NCBI RefSeq assembly: GCF_040939125.1 | Contig: NZ_CP162495.1 | Location: forward strand, 2,170,001-2,234,000 | DNA length: 64,000 bases | Direction of reading: 5' to 3' | Source of the DNA: Clostridium sp. BJN0013 | GTDB lineage: Bacteria > Bacillota > Clostridia > Clostridiales > Clostridiaceae | Shown: piece by piece, positions 19,903 to 28,534 of the stretch | Layout: every line of letters begins with the position of its first letter | Numbering within the stretch: position 1 is the first letter of the stretch | Program-made: the position numbers and the translations under genes | The notes under the pieces: generated by a model | What the model was told of the DNA's origin: nothing | Database searches by the model: none | Seen by the model: only the letters and a program-made list of their open reading frames with translations

Positions 19903-20010
19903 TTTAAATTAATACAATCTCTTTCAATCCCCATTATTAAGCCATTCTAAATGTTACAAAGGCACAAGGAAATCCGATAAACAGTAAATGTGTTATATCA
20001 GACTTCCTAT
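19903..20010. repeat. Dispersed repeat, half b, in the 19484-20058 gap
   Basis: The core 19969-20002 (from GAAATCCGATAAACAG to ATCAGA) matches 24135-24168 with few changes, with weaker similarity back to about 19903. Its ends pair into a hairpin, and it lies just past the stop of the SHOCT gene, so it may also terminate that transcript. The rest of the gap holds only the csoR promoter. Confidence 0.65.
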
Positions 20011-20058
20011 TTTATGATGTTCTACTTTACGAGTGATCATGATTTTGTTTGTCTATAA

Positions 20059-20292
20059 CTATTTATCAATGTCATATTTTTCAGTTAATATTTGCTTTTT
20101 TCTTTTATATTCTTCTTCACTTATTTCACCGGATGCTAATTTTTCGTTCAATATTTCAATTGGTTTTCTATCATGCCGGTAACCGCTTCTACCATTAAAT
20201 GATCTCATGAAAAATACTACTATAGCGATTATAAGTAAAAAACATACAATCATCATAGGCATCATTCCCCATCCCCAATATCCGTACATCAT
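20059..20292 (-). CDS. SHOCT-domain small membrane protein, 77 aa
   Basis: The first 30 residues are one membrane helix rich in Met, Trp and Gly (MMYGYWGWGMMPMMIVCFLL), which recalls copper-responsive small proteins. After a charged linker comes the SHOCT motif EILNEKLASGEISEEEYKRK, a short C-terminal helical hairpin found in many proteins and thought to mediate oligomerisation. The gene is 96 bp downstream of the YHS gene on the same strand and shares its likely promoter. The function is unknown; the Met-rich start and the neighbours suggest metal handling. Confidence 0.8.
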   Translation of the reverse strand: MMYGYWGWGMMPMMIVCFLLIIAIVVFFMRSFNGRSGYRHDRKPIEILNEKLASGEISEEEYKRKKQILTEKYDIDK

Positions 20293-20388
20293 ATTAATCC
20301 CTCCTCCTAAAATTCTTGTTCACTCTATATACTTATCTATTTTTACAAATAAAATATCTTATTATACTTGCTTTACTAATTCTTGAAT

Positions 20389-20712
20389 TTAATACATAAC
20401 TTCTTTTTTCATTACATATTTTCTTTCAAACCTATCGGCACAGTTCTGACTGCAAAAATAATATGTCCTGTTATTTATTACTCGGCATATGGAATCCTTT
20501 TTGGACACATACATACCACACACAGGATCTCGTGCCATATCTACTGAATTCTCAATATATCCTGCACCGTGTTCTTCATAATCCTTCTTCATATTTTTAT
20601 GATTCACATGCCCATCTCCGCAGCATCCGCCTCCTTTGGACATCATATATATCATTACTCCAAATATTAAAAAGTAGAACCAGTTATTTGCTAAGAATTC
20701 CAAACTAAACAC
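20389..20712 (-). CDS. Membrane-anchored YHS-domain metal protein, 107 aa
   Basis: An N-terminal helix is followed by KGGGCCGDGH and then the YHS/TRASH zinc-ribbon-like domain: DPVCGMYV at residues 64-71 and YYFCSQNCADRFERK near the end. Such domains bind Cu or other heavy metals and occur in copper chaperones and P-type ATPases. The extra CC pair near the membrane is a second possible site. It is the first gene of a pair with the SHOCT protein. The promoter at 20767-20801 carries the shared two-component box, tying metal handling to that regulon. Confidence 0.8.
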   Translation of the reverse strand: MFSLEFLANNWFYFLIFGVMIYMMSKGGGCCGDGHVNHKNMKKDYEEHGAGYIENSVDMARDPVCGMYVSKKDSICRVINNRTYYFCSQNCADRFERKYVMKKEVMY

Positions 20713-20766
20713 CTCTTTTCAATATTAAAAACATGTTAAATTTCTTAATTCTTATTATTTGTATAT

Positions 20767-20801
20767 AGTATATAGTAGAGTTATGTAGATAAAATGAAGA
20801 T
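20767..20801 (-). promoter_or_regulatory. Tandem-box promoter of the YHS gene
   Basis: Plus strand TGTAGAT-N4-TGAAGAT (20784-20801), then 11 bp, then -10 TATACT on the minus strand (20767-20772). Same layout as at 24704, 28112, 39969, 40076 and 47689. Confidence 0.7.
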
Positions 20802-20993
20802 TTATCAACTTACCTTAAAATTTATTTACTAGACCTTTTAACTGTGAGCATAAAGTGGATTAGATCAAAAACTGAAAAAACCTGAGATAAATATGAATGT
20901 GTAAAAAAGCAAAATTGTCTATATTCATAAAGATGAAAAACTATCTAAGAGATATTTTTGAAGAAATGTAAAAATGCACAAAAAAAAACACAT

Positions 20994-21027
20994 AAGCACC
21001 TAATATCGAATAAGAAATTAGGTGCTT
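20994..21027. terminator. Terminator after the DUF2680 gene
   Basis: AAGCACCTAAT (20994-21004) pairs perfectly with ATTAGGTGCTT (21017-21027). T-runs follow on both strands, with nine on the minus side after a short gap, so it ends the gene at 21074-21538. The surrounding gap 20802-21073 has no gene. Confidence 0.85.
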
Positions 21028-21073
21028 TTTATGCTTGAAAATAGTAAATTAGAATTTTTAAATTACTACATTA

Positions 21074-21538
21074 TTAGTTATTAAGAAAGTTGTTCGCTTG
21101 TTCCTGTGTTATTTTTCCTGATTTTACAGCCGCATCAATTTTACTTTTCACATCTGCTTTTTTCTCATTAAGTTTTGCCAGTATTTTATCTGCTCGTTCT
21201 TGTGTTATTTTTCCTTCCTTCACTGCAGTATTCAGTCTTTCTGTCAATTTTCCCATGTCTTCATTAAAAAAAGCCTGAAGCTTAGATTTTGTTTGGGAAC
21301 TACTCAGTCTTTCTCTTATTTTATCCGCCTGCTCCTGTGTGATCTTGCCTGATGACACTGCTTCTCCAATTCTTGTATTCAATTTTTCAGTAAGCTGTGA
21401 AGATGAGCTGTTCGCCTGCTGCACTGCAGTTATCCCATCACCTTGTGATTGTTTTTGATTGTCAGCCGCAAATACTGCTGTACTGCTTAAAAACAGTGCA
21501 CTTGCTAATACCCCTGATAAAAATTTTACCTTCTTCAT
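21074..21538 (-). CDS. Secreted DUF2680 protein with three helical repeats
   Basis: A clear signal peptide (MKKVKFLSGVLASALFLSSTAVFA, cut after AFA-like residues) precedes about 130 residues. These contain three versions of a helix-turn-helix unit ending in GKITQEQADKI, GKITQERADKI and GKITQEQANNF. This pattern defines DUF2680, found in secreted or surface proteins of Firmicutes with no assigned activity. A promoter with a TTTCAT-type tandem box lies directly upstream, matching the box at the neighbouring response regulator, so it is probably a direct target of that system. Its own terminator follows. Confidence 0.85.
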   Translation of the reverse strand: MKKVKFLSGVLASALFLSSTAVFAADNQKQSQGDGITAVQQANSSSSQLTEKLNTRIGEAVSSGKITQEQADKIRERLSSSQTKSKLQAFFNEDMGKLTERLNTAVKEGKITQERADKILAKLNEKKADVKSKIDAAVKSGKITQEQANNFLNN

Positions 21539-21608
21539 AATTAAAACCTCCTTGTGCTTCTGGCACGCTTTTTATTTTTGTAAAATCTTTTTTTAATTTT
21601 ACAATTTC

Positions 21609-21641
21609 AGTATAGGACAGCAGTATGAAACTTTTATGAAA
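21609..21641 (-). promoter_or_regulatory. Tandem TTTCATA box and -10 before the DUF2680 gene
   Basis: Plus strand TATGAAA-N4-TATGAAA (21624-21641), with -10 TATACT on the minus strand at 21609-21614. The same arrangement, slightly degenerate, precedes the response regulator at 23770. Confidence 0.68.
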
Positions 21642-21674
21642 GTAATACTGTATTTTATATTATTTTTATAAAAA

Positions 21675-23102
21675 TTAACGTCCCAGTTGAAACCAGAATA
21701 CAACTCCTCTATTTTGATTTACAACTCCATATTCACAATTGTGCAATTCCATTATTGCAGAAACAATAGAAAGACCTAAACCACTCCCTTTATATCCATC
21801 TTTATGTTCAAGTTTATAAAAGCTCTGCCAGATATTTTCCATTTCCTCTAGAGGAATATTTTTTCCAGAATTATAGACCTCAATTCGTATATAATTTTTA
21901 TATATATTTTCAGAAATGCTTATTTCCTTATTTTCGTCTACATGATGGATGGCATTGGTTAGATAGTTAGATACAACATCAGAAATCAGATTTCTATCAG
22001 CATAAGCAAAAATTTTATCAGAATGAATAAATTTAGGTGTTATCTGACCTTGTTCAAATAGTGGAGCATACCTTTCAATGACCTCATTAATAAGTTTATT
22101 TATGTCAAAACGCTCTAATTTTAGGTTATAATCATCTGTTTCAAGACGGGCAAGAGATAGGATTTTCATAACCAATTCCTCCATGTTTTCCGCTTCTTTA
22201 TATATTGTGGATGCATAATTTATTCTGCTTTCCTCATCATCCGCTACATTATCCATAAGGCCCTCCGCATAGCCCTTTACAATGGCAATAGGCGTCTTCA
22301 ACTGATGTGAGGCATTTTGCAAAAACTTTTTACGCATTTTTTCGATCCTATCTTTTTGATGAATATCAAGTGCAAGACGATTGTTTTTATTTTTAAGCTC
22401 CGTTATGGTATTGTCTAATATTTTGGAAAGTACATTCATATTTTCTCCCAAATCCTGTATTTCATCTTTTCTATTTCCCTTATACCTGCCGGTGAAATCT
22501 AGTAATTTCATATTCTCAGACATTCTAGAAATTTCAGTTATTGGCTTGGTTAACTTTTCTGCCATAATAATTGAAATTACTATACCCATTATTAATGCAA
22601 CTAGTGCTACATATAACAAAAATTCATTAAAAATTTCCGCACTGCTGCTAATTGATGCTACTGGGAGATACATTATTAATTTCTCATTGCCTTTTAAGTT
22701 TCCAGCAAATAAAATAATTTCGGAAGACATTTTCTTAAGGGATATTTTTCTAATGGTATAATCTTCAGTCTGTTTTAATACACTACTTCTTTGTATCAAT
22801 GCTTGGCTGTTCAGAAGTGTAAGAATCCTTGGGAATATTCTGGATGTCATATCTTCCTGAGGATATACAAAAATATTTATATTATGATCGTAGATAAGGG
22901 TATTTAATTCTTCTTTAAAAGCATTGTTGTTATTACTGTATAGCTGGTGTAGATGCTCATAATTGCTTGTCATGAAACTTATTTTTTTATACGTATAATA
23001 TTTTTCAAGAAATACTGCATTAGTTATATAGTACAAAAGCACCATTACCAAAATAAGACCACTGAGAACGAAAAACATACTCATCTTAATAGATCGTTTC
23101 AT
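21675..23102 (-). CDS. Sensor histidine kinase (first system), 475 aa
   Basis: Two N-terminal transmembrane helices (about 12-32 and 155-178) bracket an extracellular sensor of about 120 residues with no recognisable fold. A HAMP linker, a HisKA helix with the phosphorylated His in FLQNASHQLKTPIAIVKGY, and a HATPase domain (N box NYLTNAIHHV, G boxes NSGKNIPLE and GSGLGLSIV) follow. Its start overlaps the regulator gene by 4 bp (ATGA), so the two are translationally coupled. It belongs to the large OmpR-partner kinase group. The signal is unknown. Confidence 0.93.
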   Translation of the reverse strand: MKRSIKMSMFFVLSGLILVMVLLYYITNAVFLEKYYTYKKISFMTSNYEHLHQLYSNNNNAFKEELNTLIYDHNINIFVYPQEDMTSRIFPRILTLLNSQALIQRSSVLKQTEDYTIRKISLKKMSSEIILFAGNLKGNEKLIMYLPVASISSSAEIFNEFLLYVALVALIMGIVISIIMAEKLTKPITEISRMSENMKLLDFTGRYKGNRKDEIQDLGENMNVLSKILDNTITELKNKNNRLALDIHQKDRIEKMRKKFLQNASHQLKTPIAIVKGYAEGLMDNVADDEESRINYASTIYKEAENMEELVMKILSLARLETDDYNLKLERFDINKLINEVIERYAPLFEQGQITPKFIHSDKIFAYADRNLISDVVSNYLTNAIHHVDENKEISISENIYKNYIRIEVYNSGKNIPLEEMENIWQSFYKLEHKDGYKGSGLGLSIVSAIMELHNCEYGVVNQNRGVVFWFQLGR

Positions 23103-23770
23103 TCTTGCGCCTCAAATTCATAACCTACGCCTCTTATGGTCTTTATATAATCAGCTTTATTAGTCAGCTTTTTCCTAAGTTCTTTTATATATACATCTAC
23201 TGTTCGAATGTCTCCCTCATAATTAAATCCCCAGACATTATTTAAAATTTTTTCTCTGGTTAAAACAATCCCTTGATTTATAAATAAATATGTAAACAAT
23301 TCAAACTCCCTTTTAGTCAGGTTCAATGGCTTATTATCCAATATGATATCATACTTGCTCTTATTATATTCTAGAACTCCTATCCTTTCATGCTCCCCTT
23401 CTTTTAAATAACGCCTGAAAACCGCTTCTATTCTTGCCATAAGAGCTTTTGCTGAAAAGGGTTTAGTTACATAATCATCGGCTTTCAGATTAAAACCTAA
23501 TATTTCACTTTCCTCATCATCTTTTGCGGTGAGCATGATTACAGGAACATCTGTGTGTTTTCTAATCTCTGTTAACACCTCATAACCATTCATTCCAGGC
23601 ATCATTATATCAAGTATGATTAAATCAATTTTTTGATTGAAAAATACTTCTACAGCATCTTCTCCATTTGCAGCTTCTGAGACGCTGTAGTTTGCCTTTA
23701 TAAGATAATCTCGTATTAAACTTCGCAGCGCTTTTTCATCATCAACTACTAAAATATGTTTTTTATCCAC
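23099..23770 (-). CDS. OmpR/PhoB-family response regulator (first system)
   Basis: The receiver domain has the acidic pair in LVVDDEKA, phospho-acceptor Asp in IILDIMMPGMNG, and the switch T and K in IMLTAKDD and DYVTKPFSAK. The C-terminal winged helix includes LTKREFELFTYLFIN and the recognition segment VDVYIKELRKKL. It phosphorelays with the kinase encoded downstream. Its own promoter carries a tandem TTTTCAT/TTTTA box 11 bp upstream of TATAAT, suggesting autoregulation. Confidence 0.95.
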   Translation of the reverse strand: MDKKHILVVDDEKALRSLIRDYLIKANYSVSEAANGEDAVEVFFNQKIDLIILDIMMPGMNGYEVLTEIRKHTDVPVIMLTAKDDEESEILGFNLKADDYVTKPFSAKALMARIEAVFRRYLKEGEHERIGVLEYNKSKYDIILDNKPLNLTKREFELFTYLFINQGIVLTREKILNNVWGFNYEGDIRTVDVYIKELRKKLTNKADYIKTIRGVGYEFEAQE

Positions 23771-23805
23771 TGTATCACCTTCCCTAAATAAAAATTTAAA
23801 TTTTT

Positions 23806-23838
23806 ATTATATCACTATATTGTAAAAGTTTTATGAAA
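23806..23838 (-). promoter_or_regulatory. Response-regulator promoter with tandem box
   Basis: On the minus strand two TTTTCA-like half-sites 11 bp apart (23823-23838) are followed by 11 bp and TATAAT (23806-23811). It matches the DUF2680 promoter. Confidence 0.65.
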
Positions 23839-24012
23839 ATTACCATATATCAGCATCTATTGTTTCTAAGTCTCCAACGAATCAATTGCTTATAAGCTCA
23901 TTAAGTGGTTATTAGAACCCTTAGAACAAAACCATAAGCCTCTGGCATATTACGGTTTCACAGGTAAGAGAACCTGAATGTGATCCTACAAAACCGAGAA
24001 TAGACCTATAAA

Positions 24013-24172
24013 ATTCCAAATGCTATAACATACAAAAATGAAAAGGCTGTTATTAAAATTCTTACCAACAGCCTTAATCTAAATTAACACAATATTAATT
24101 CTTAAAAATCAAATACACTATGCCATTCAAAAAAGAAATCTGATAAACAGTAAATATATTACATCAGATCAG
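24013..24172. repeat. Contiguous copy of the dispersed repeat (halves a and b)
   Basis: Half a (24013-24049) and half b (24084-24172) lie side by side here. Between them a perfect hairpin AAGGCTGTT/AACAGCCTT (24043-24051, 24067-24075) with a following T-stretch on the minus strand would terminate transcription. At the copper locus the same halves are 3 kb apart with csoR and copA between them. The rest of 23839-24199 has no gene. Confidence 0.7.
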
Positions 24173-24199
24173 CAGGGTTGTTTATTTGATAAGATATTA

Positions 24200-24508
24200 T
24201 TAAGCTGTGATACCTTTGATTCCAAATATAGGTTTCATAAAAGGTATTTTTGCTTTCTGATAAATATTTATATCCCCAACAATCTTTAAATCTTTTAAAA
24301 CAAATACTTTAATATTATTATATTTATAAATATCATATAACTCCTCGTCTATTATGTCAGTTTCAAATAAAACCTTAATTTTAACAGTTTTCACATCATT
24401 ATGAATGTTACCACAATCGCAATCTATTGATGTATTTTTAATGAATACCATAAAACATAGATTTTTACTCTGAACATAATTCAGAGCCTTATCGTCGATT
24501 TTTACCAT
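24200..24508 (-). CDS. Small uncharacterised protein with a CxC motif, 102 aa
   Basis: I start at MVKIDDKALNYVQSKN because the ATG at 24508 follows AGGAAGGGA; the open frame runs to 24616 without a better site. The protein is small and soluble, predicted mostly beta with one helix. It carries a DCDCGN motif at about residues 30-35, which could bind metal or an iron-sulfur cluster. The opening resembles small IscA-like and CC/Se-motif proteins of clostridia, but I cannot place it firmly. Its promoter has the shared tandem box. Confidence 0.65.
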   Translation of the reverse strand: MVKIDDKALNYVQSKNLCFMVFIKNTSIDCDCGNIHNDVKTVKIKVLFETDIIDEELYDIYKYNNIKVFVLKDLKIVGDINIYQKAKIPFMKPIFGIKGITA

Positions 24509-24703
24509 AGTTATTCCCTTCCTGTTTATTATATTCTCATTTATCCTGCTGAACATCAAATAATAACTTCTACTTAAAGAACATATTACCGGTACAAAGA
24601 TTAGTAATTTATTCATTAATCTATCGCATTTAATTTTTGCATTATTATAATTCTTGTTTAAATTGAAATGTGAATATTTGTTTAAATTACTGAAATAATA
24701 TCA

Positions 24704-24738
24704 ATTATATATAATTAATATGTAGATTTTATGAAGAT
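24704..24738 (-). promoter_or_regulatory. Tandem-box promoter before the CxC protein gene
   Basis: Plus strand TGTAGAT-N4-TGAAGAT (24721-24738), 11 bp, then minus-strand TATAAT (24704-24709). The rest of 24509-25012 shows no gene. Confidence 0.68.
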
Positions 24739-25012
24739 TCTAATAGATTATACATAATTTAAAATATATAATAGAGATATATGGTAAAAGCAGTGAGAAA
24801 ACAATGTTACTGGTTTAAGAAACAATATATATTTTTGTTTTTCGGTACACTTTAAAATAATACTATCTTGCTTGTATAGATATTGATTTTTCAAAATTAA
24901 TCTTAAACTGAGGCTATTTATAGTATTAAGACTCAATAGTTATGTTATTTATTCAAAAATAAAAAAGAGTATTTCTGTTCTTAATGTTTCACAATAATAT
25001 TTTCAAAATAAG

Positions 25013-25059
25013 GAGCATACATAGATTCGTGTAAATCAAATCTATGTATGCTCTTTTTT
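25013..25059 (+). terminator. Strong rho-independent terminator
   Basis: GAGCATACATAGATT pairs perfectly with AATCTATGTATGCTC, followed by six T on the plus strand. No plus-strand gene precedes it, so it may instead end the CWB2-type gene read from the other side. The stretch to 25204 shows no gene I recognise. Confidence 0.7.
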
Positions 25060-25204
25060 ATAGTGAGTCCAGTGAAGTTAGACCATGCTTATTGGAGCAA
25101 TATCAATATCTAGTTAATGTAATTGCCAAGAAGCCTTGTAGCCAATCACTATGTGTAGTAGAAATATTGGGTATGAAGTGCGAACGCAATGCAGACTCAT
25201 ATTA

Positions 25205-26275
25205 TTACATCGAATCTATTGAAAGTAAACTACCTAATTCAAATTGGCAATTTTTAGTTATATAGCTGGTACATCCTATAATAAATCCATGCATGAACGG
25301 TGGACGAGGCGTAGCTGGCATCAAAGGCTTTATACTTTTAATATACTGTTTAACTACTTCAGGAACTGAGTTTTGGTTTACTAATAATAAAGGTGTATGT
25401 TTACCCATATGAGCTAATACTACTCCTGCAGCAACTTCCATTGCATTGTTTAGAGTACCAAAAGTGAAGGCATGACCGTCTCTATAGCTTCTTCCCCATC
25501 CAAAGTTATTATTAGAGTCTATATATTTGGAGAAATTAACTGCAAGTGTATATGGATCCATGCCATCTATTCTTTGGACAGATGATATATTAGGCAACTT
25601 ACCTATGGTTTGTTCAACAAGATTAGATATATTTTTACTTGAACCAATAATATAAACATTTACCCCTGTGATCTTTTTTATACGTTCTAATGTACAATAG
25701 GGAATTTTGTTATTATTAACAAATAAAATAGAATCTCCATGATGAGCTGAAAAGTAAGCTACCGGGAGTATTTCCTGATAGTTTTCCCCGGAAACAATTA
25801 AGATATTTTTTGTATCATGTTTGAAATCAAATATGTTGCATGCAGTTTCATAATGATTACGTCCAAAAATATGGTACGTATTTAATCCAGCATAATTAAG
25901 TTGACGTTGTATATTCCTAGAAAGGTTTCCTACTAGGATTACATCTATTTCATTATATCCTTTTGGTTTTAATCTTAATATTTCATCTAAAGTTTTTCTG
26001 TTTAATTCGAATCTTTCTGTAAATAAAATTGGAGCATTTATTGGGTGATGTAGCAGTGAAGAAGCTGTAATTGCATCAAAAATTTCATTTTTGTTTAATA
26101 AAATAACTGCTCCTGGATTTGAATGAGCAAATATTAATTGTGCAAGTTTTATTGATGTATCAATAGAGTTAACACCACATATACGTGATGTATCTGGAGT
26201 TAAAAGACATTGATTACTTGTAAATGGAACTACATTATCTAACAAACTAGCAAACCTCCAAAAATATATATTCAT
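25205..26275 (-). CDS. Cell-wall-binding-repeat (CWB2) family protein, 356 aa
   Basis: The protein shows CWB2-type repeats: RICGVNSIDTSIKLAQLIF, then HIFGRNHYETACNIF, then QRIDGMDPYTLAVNFSKY. Each follows the family pattern of a glycine turn and an ETA/TLA-type helix. Three CWB2 units form a toroid that anchors S-layer proteins to an anionic wall polymer in clostridia. There is no clear signal peptide: the N-terminus (MNIYFWRFASLLDNVVPF) is only mildly hydrophobic. It may be a cytoplasmic relative with a different role. The final 25 residues are outside the repeats. Confidence 0.78.
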   Translation of the reverse strand: MNIYFWRFASLLDNVVPFTSNQCLLTPDTSRICGVNSIDTSIKLAQLIFAHSNPGAVILLNKNEIFDAITASSLLHHPINAPILFTERFELNRKTLDEILRLKPKGYNEIDVILVGNLSRNIQRQLNYAGLNTYHIFGRNHYETACNIFDFKHDTKNILIVSGENYQEILPVAYFSAHHGDSILFVNNNKIPYCTLERIKKITGVNVYIIGSSKNISNLVEQTIGKLPNISSVQRIDGMDPYTLAVNFSKYIDSNNNFGWGRSYRDGHAFTFGTLNNAMEVAAGVVLAHMGKHTPLLLVNQNSVPEVVKQYIKSIKPLMPATPRPPFMHGFIIGCTSYITKNCQFELGSLLSIDSM

Positions 26276-26465
26276 TATATAATAGTCTTAATTAATTAAT
26301 ATGGTTAAATAAAAATACACTTTAAGTTAATCTTTATAACATCTTCATAACTATTGATCTAGAAGAGAATTAATAAAAAATAATAGATGTATATTCTCAT
26401 TTGGAAGGACAACATAACTGCGTTTAAATTGTATCAAACAATAGATTTTTAAAAAAGTGATTTTG

Positions 26466-26729
26466 CTACTTATGTTTTTCTCTTTTTTCAGATATAGACA
26501 TCATCTTCATATGGCTTAAAGGACATAATAAGAATAAGAAGTAAACTAGATATCTATTTCCAATATTAAAATAGTTAATAGCAATAATCCCTACTAAGGG
26601 AAGCAGACAACACACAATCATAAGTATTAAATGATAGTTTTTATGATTGTGATTATTACTGTATATATTATTAGCATCAAAATTTTCACTACTGTCATGT
26701 AAATGATTGCCGTGATTTAAGTAACGCAT
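26466..26729 (-). CDS. DUF2933-like small membrane protein, 87 aa
   Basis: The frame extends further upstream, but GGAGGTAAAAAT before the ATG at 26729 fixes the start at MRYLNHGNHLHDSSE. A His/Asn-rich cytoplasmic or exposed N-terminus (NHNHKNYH) precedes two helices. The second ends LLCPLSHMKMMSISEK, which matches DUF2933 proteins that end in a CPLxHxxMM motif. His and Met residues hint at metal association. The function is unknown. Confidence 0.7.
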   Translation of the reverse strand: MRYLNHGNHLHDSSENFDANNIYSNNHNHKNYHLILMIVCCLLPLVGIIAINYFNIGNRYLVYFLFLLCPLSHMKMMSISEKREKHK

Positions 26730-26890
26730 ATTTTTACCTCCAAATAGGTAGTTTATTATTTGTATTAATAATACTAAAAACATATATAGATCTTATGGAG
26801 AAATAAAATTTAAAGTAAAAATTATAATTAAAAAGATACTATGTAAGATATTTCATACATAAGTTTAACTTCATAATTCCTACATATACA

Positions 26891-27936
26891 TTATTTAACT
26901 CTGCGAGCTGTTATATAGTCCCTCCTATCAACTGGTGAAATCTTAACCACATCTCCAGTACGAGGAGCATGTATCATTGCACCGTTACCTACGTACATCC
27001 CCATATGAGTAGGGTTACCACCTTTACCAAAGAAAACTAAGTCCCCCGGTTGTAATTGTTCTCTTGATACACCTACTCCATCATTTATCTGATCATATGT
27101 AGTTCTTCCTATAGAAATTCCAAAGTGTTTATATACATATTGAGTAAAACCAGAACAATCAAATCCACTAGGTGTAGTTCCACCCCATAAATACGGTGTT
27201 CCTAGAAAATTTGAAGCATACGCTACAACATTATCATTATTATAGGCGAACTACCCCTAGATAGAGTTATCTTAGGTGCTTCACTTCTTATATTAGCAAC
27301 CTGATTTACAGCTGCACTCACAGCATTTTGTTCAACCAGTGCATATTGTCTCTGCTGCTGTTTAGCTTCTTCTATTAGCTTTTCTTGATCACTTTTATTT
27401 TTATTAAGTTCATTTAATTTATTCTCATTCTCAGATTTTAACGCTAATAATTTTTTGTCTTCTACTTTTAACTTGTCTACTTTATCTGCAATATATTTTT
27501 GTTTTGTTTTATAATTTGAAATAACCTTAGTATCATAACTCATAATTCTGCTAATCGTGTCCACTCTCGAAATAAAGTCCCCTAGTCCTCTGGAGTCTAA
27601 AAGTATATCTAAATATCCACTAAAACCATTTATATAAAATGCTCTTATTCTATCGTTAAATAATTTCTTTTGCTTTTTCATATCAGTTTCAACTTTTTTT
27701 AATTCATTCTCTGAATTCTTAATATCTTGTTCTTTTACCATTATTTGCTTTTTATTATCAGCAATTTTATCCATTGTCCCTTCTATCTGGTTGTCCAAGT
27801 TTTCTATACTTGCTTCAAGTTCTTGAAGCTTTGAATATGAATTACTACTATTTAATGCCGGTTGTGCAAAAACTACACTATTGATTGCTACTGTAAGCGT
27901 TAATGCCATTAAGAACTGCTTTAATCTTTTATTCAA
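26891..27936 (-). pseudogene. NlpC/P60 peptidoglycan hydrolase, frameshifted before the catalytic domain
   Basis: The first frame (237 codons) gives a signal peptide (MNKRLKQFLMALTLTVAINS up to VFA) and a long coiled coil like PcsB/CwlO. Just after TLSRGSSP, near 27240, the frame breaks. The next frame holds a complete NlpC/P60 domain: GTPYLWGGTTPSGFDCSGF (catalytic Cys), THMGMYVGN (His) and IHAPRTGD, ending at 26891. One inserted base would rejoin them into about 348 residues. Without it only the coiled coil is secreted and no hydrolase is made. The promoter at 28112-28146 has the shared tandem box. A base-calling error is possible. Confidence 0.85.
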
Positions 27937-28111
27937 TACTCCCTCTCCTAACTTTAATACTCATTTAGTGTAAATGAATAAAGCAATACATTTATACTAA
28001 ATAATGTATTTTAGTGAATTAATGTAATATTTATATTAAACACTTTAGCAAAATGTCTAAAGATATAGAACATCACACTTATTCCAATTTGTCGAATTAT
28101 ATGTTTTTTGC

Positions 28112-28146
28112 ATTATACAAGAATTTTATGTAGATTTTATGAAGAT
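28112..28146 (-). promoter_or_regulatory. Tandem-box promoter of the NlpC/P60 gene
   Basis: Plus strand TGTAGAT-N4-TGAAGAT (28129-28146), 11 bp, minus-strand TATAAT (28112-28117). The remainder of 27937-28285 is non-coding. Confidence 0.68.
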
Positions 28147-28288
28147 TTTATTATCAATAGACGTTTTTTATAATTTTCTACTTTAAATGAAACATTAGAT
28201 TACTTCTATGCAATTAATAAATATATAAATGTAGTGATGTATAATTAATTTATGTGGTGTTTAATTCATACTTAAGGGTATTATAAGT

Positions 28289-28465
28289 AATATAAAGTTT
28301 TTTGGAGATTTTTTTAGCAGTTGTGAAATTGCTGAATTGGAAAATAAGTTTTTAGGAATTAAGTATGAAAAGGAAGAAATGTTGAAAACACTTGAAAACG
28401 TAGACATTGAAAGGTATATGCATAACATAAACCAAAAAGATATTATGGAGGTTATGTTTAAATAG
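28289..28465 (+). pseudogene. lplA: C-terminal remnant of lipoate-protein ligase
   Basis: In frame, the sequence reads KFFGDFFSSCEIAELENKFL, then KYEKEEMLKTLENVDIERYM and a stop. This is the accessory C-terminal domain of LplA-type ligases. A stop lies just upstream and the catalytic domain is gone. It lies 70 bp before lipA on the same strand, so an lplA-lipA operon existed and lost its first gene. Confidence 0.75.
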
Positions 28466-28534
28466 TCGTATACTAACTTTATGGAGATGTGTTAAAAAAT
28501 TGGCATATCAAAAAGGAAACGAGGATTGCATTTT

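Noticed and set aside
24013-24172. Group of tandem repeats or phage attachment site
   Set aside because: Only two dispersed copies, hairpin-bearing, with no integrase nearby.
24748-24936. 62-codon minus-strand frame
   Set aside because: AT-rich, no ribosome site, no recognisable domain.
26331-26355. Tandem box in front of the CWB2-type gene
   Set aside because: Half-sites 11 bp apart exist (TCTTTATAACATCTTCA) but point away from the gene and no -10 follows at 11 bp.
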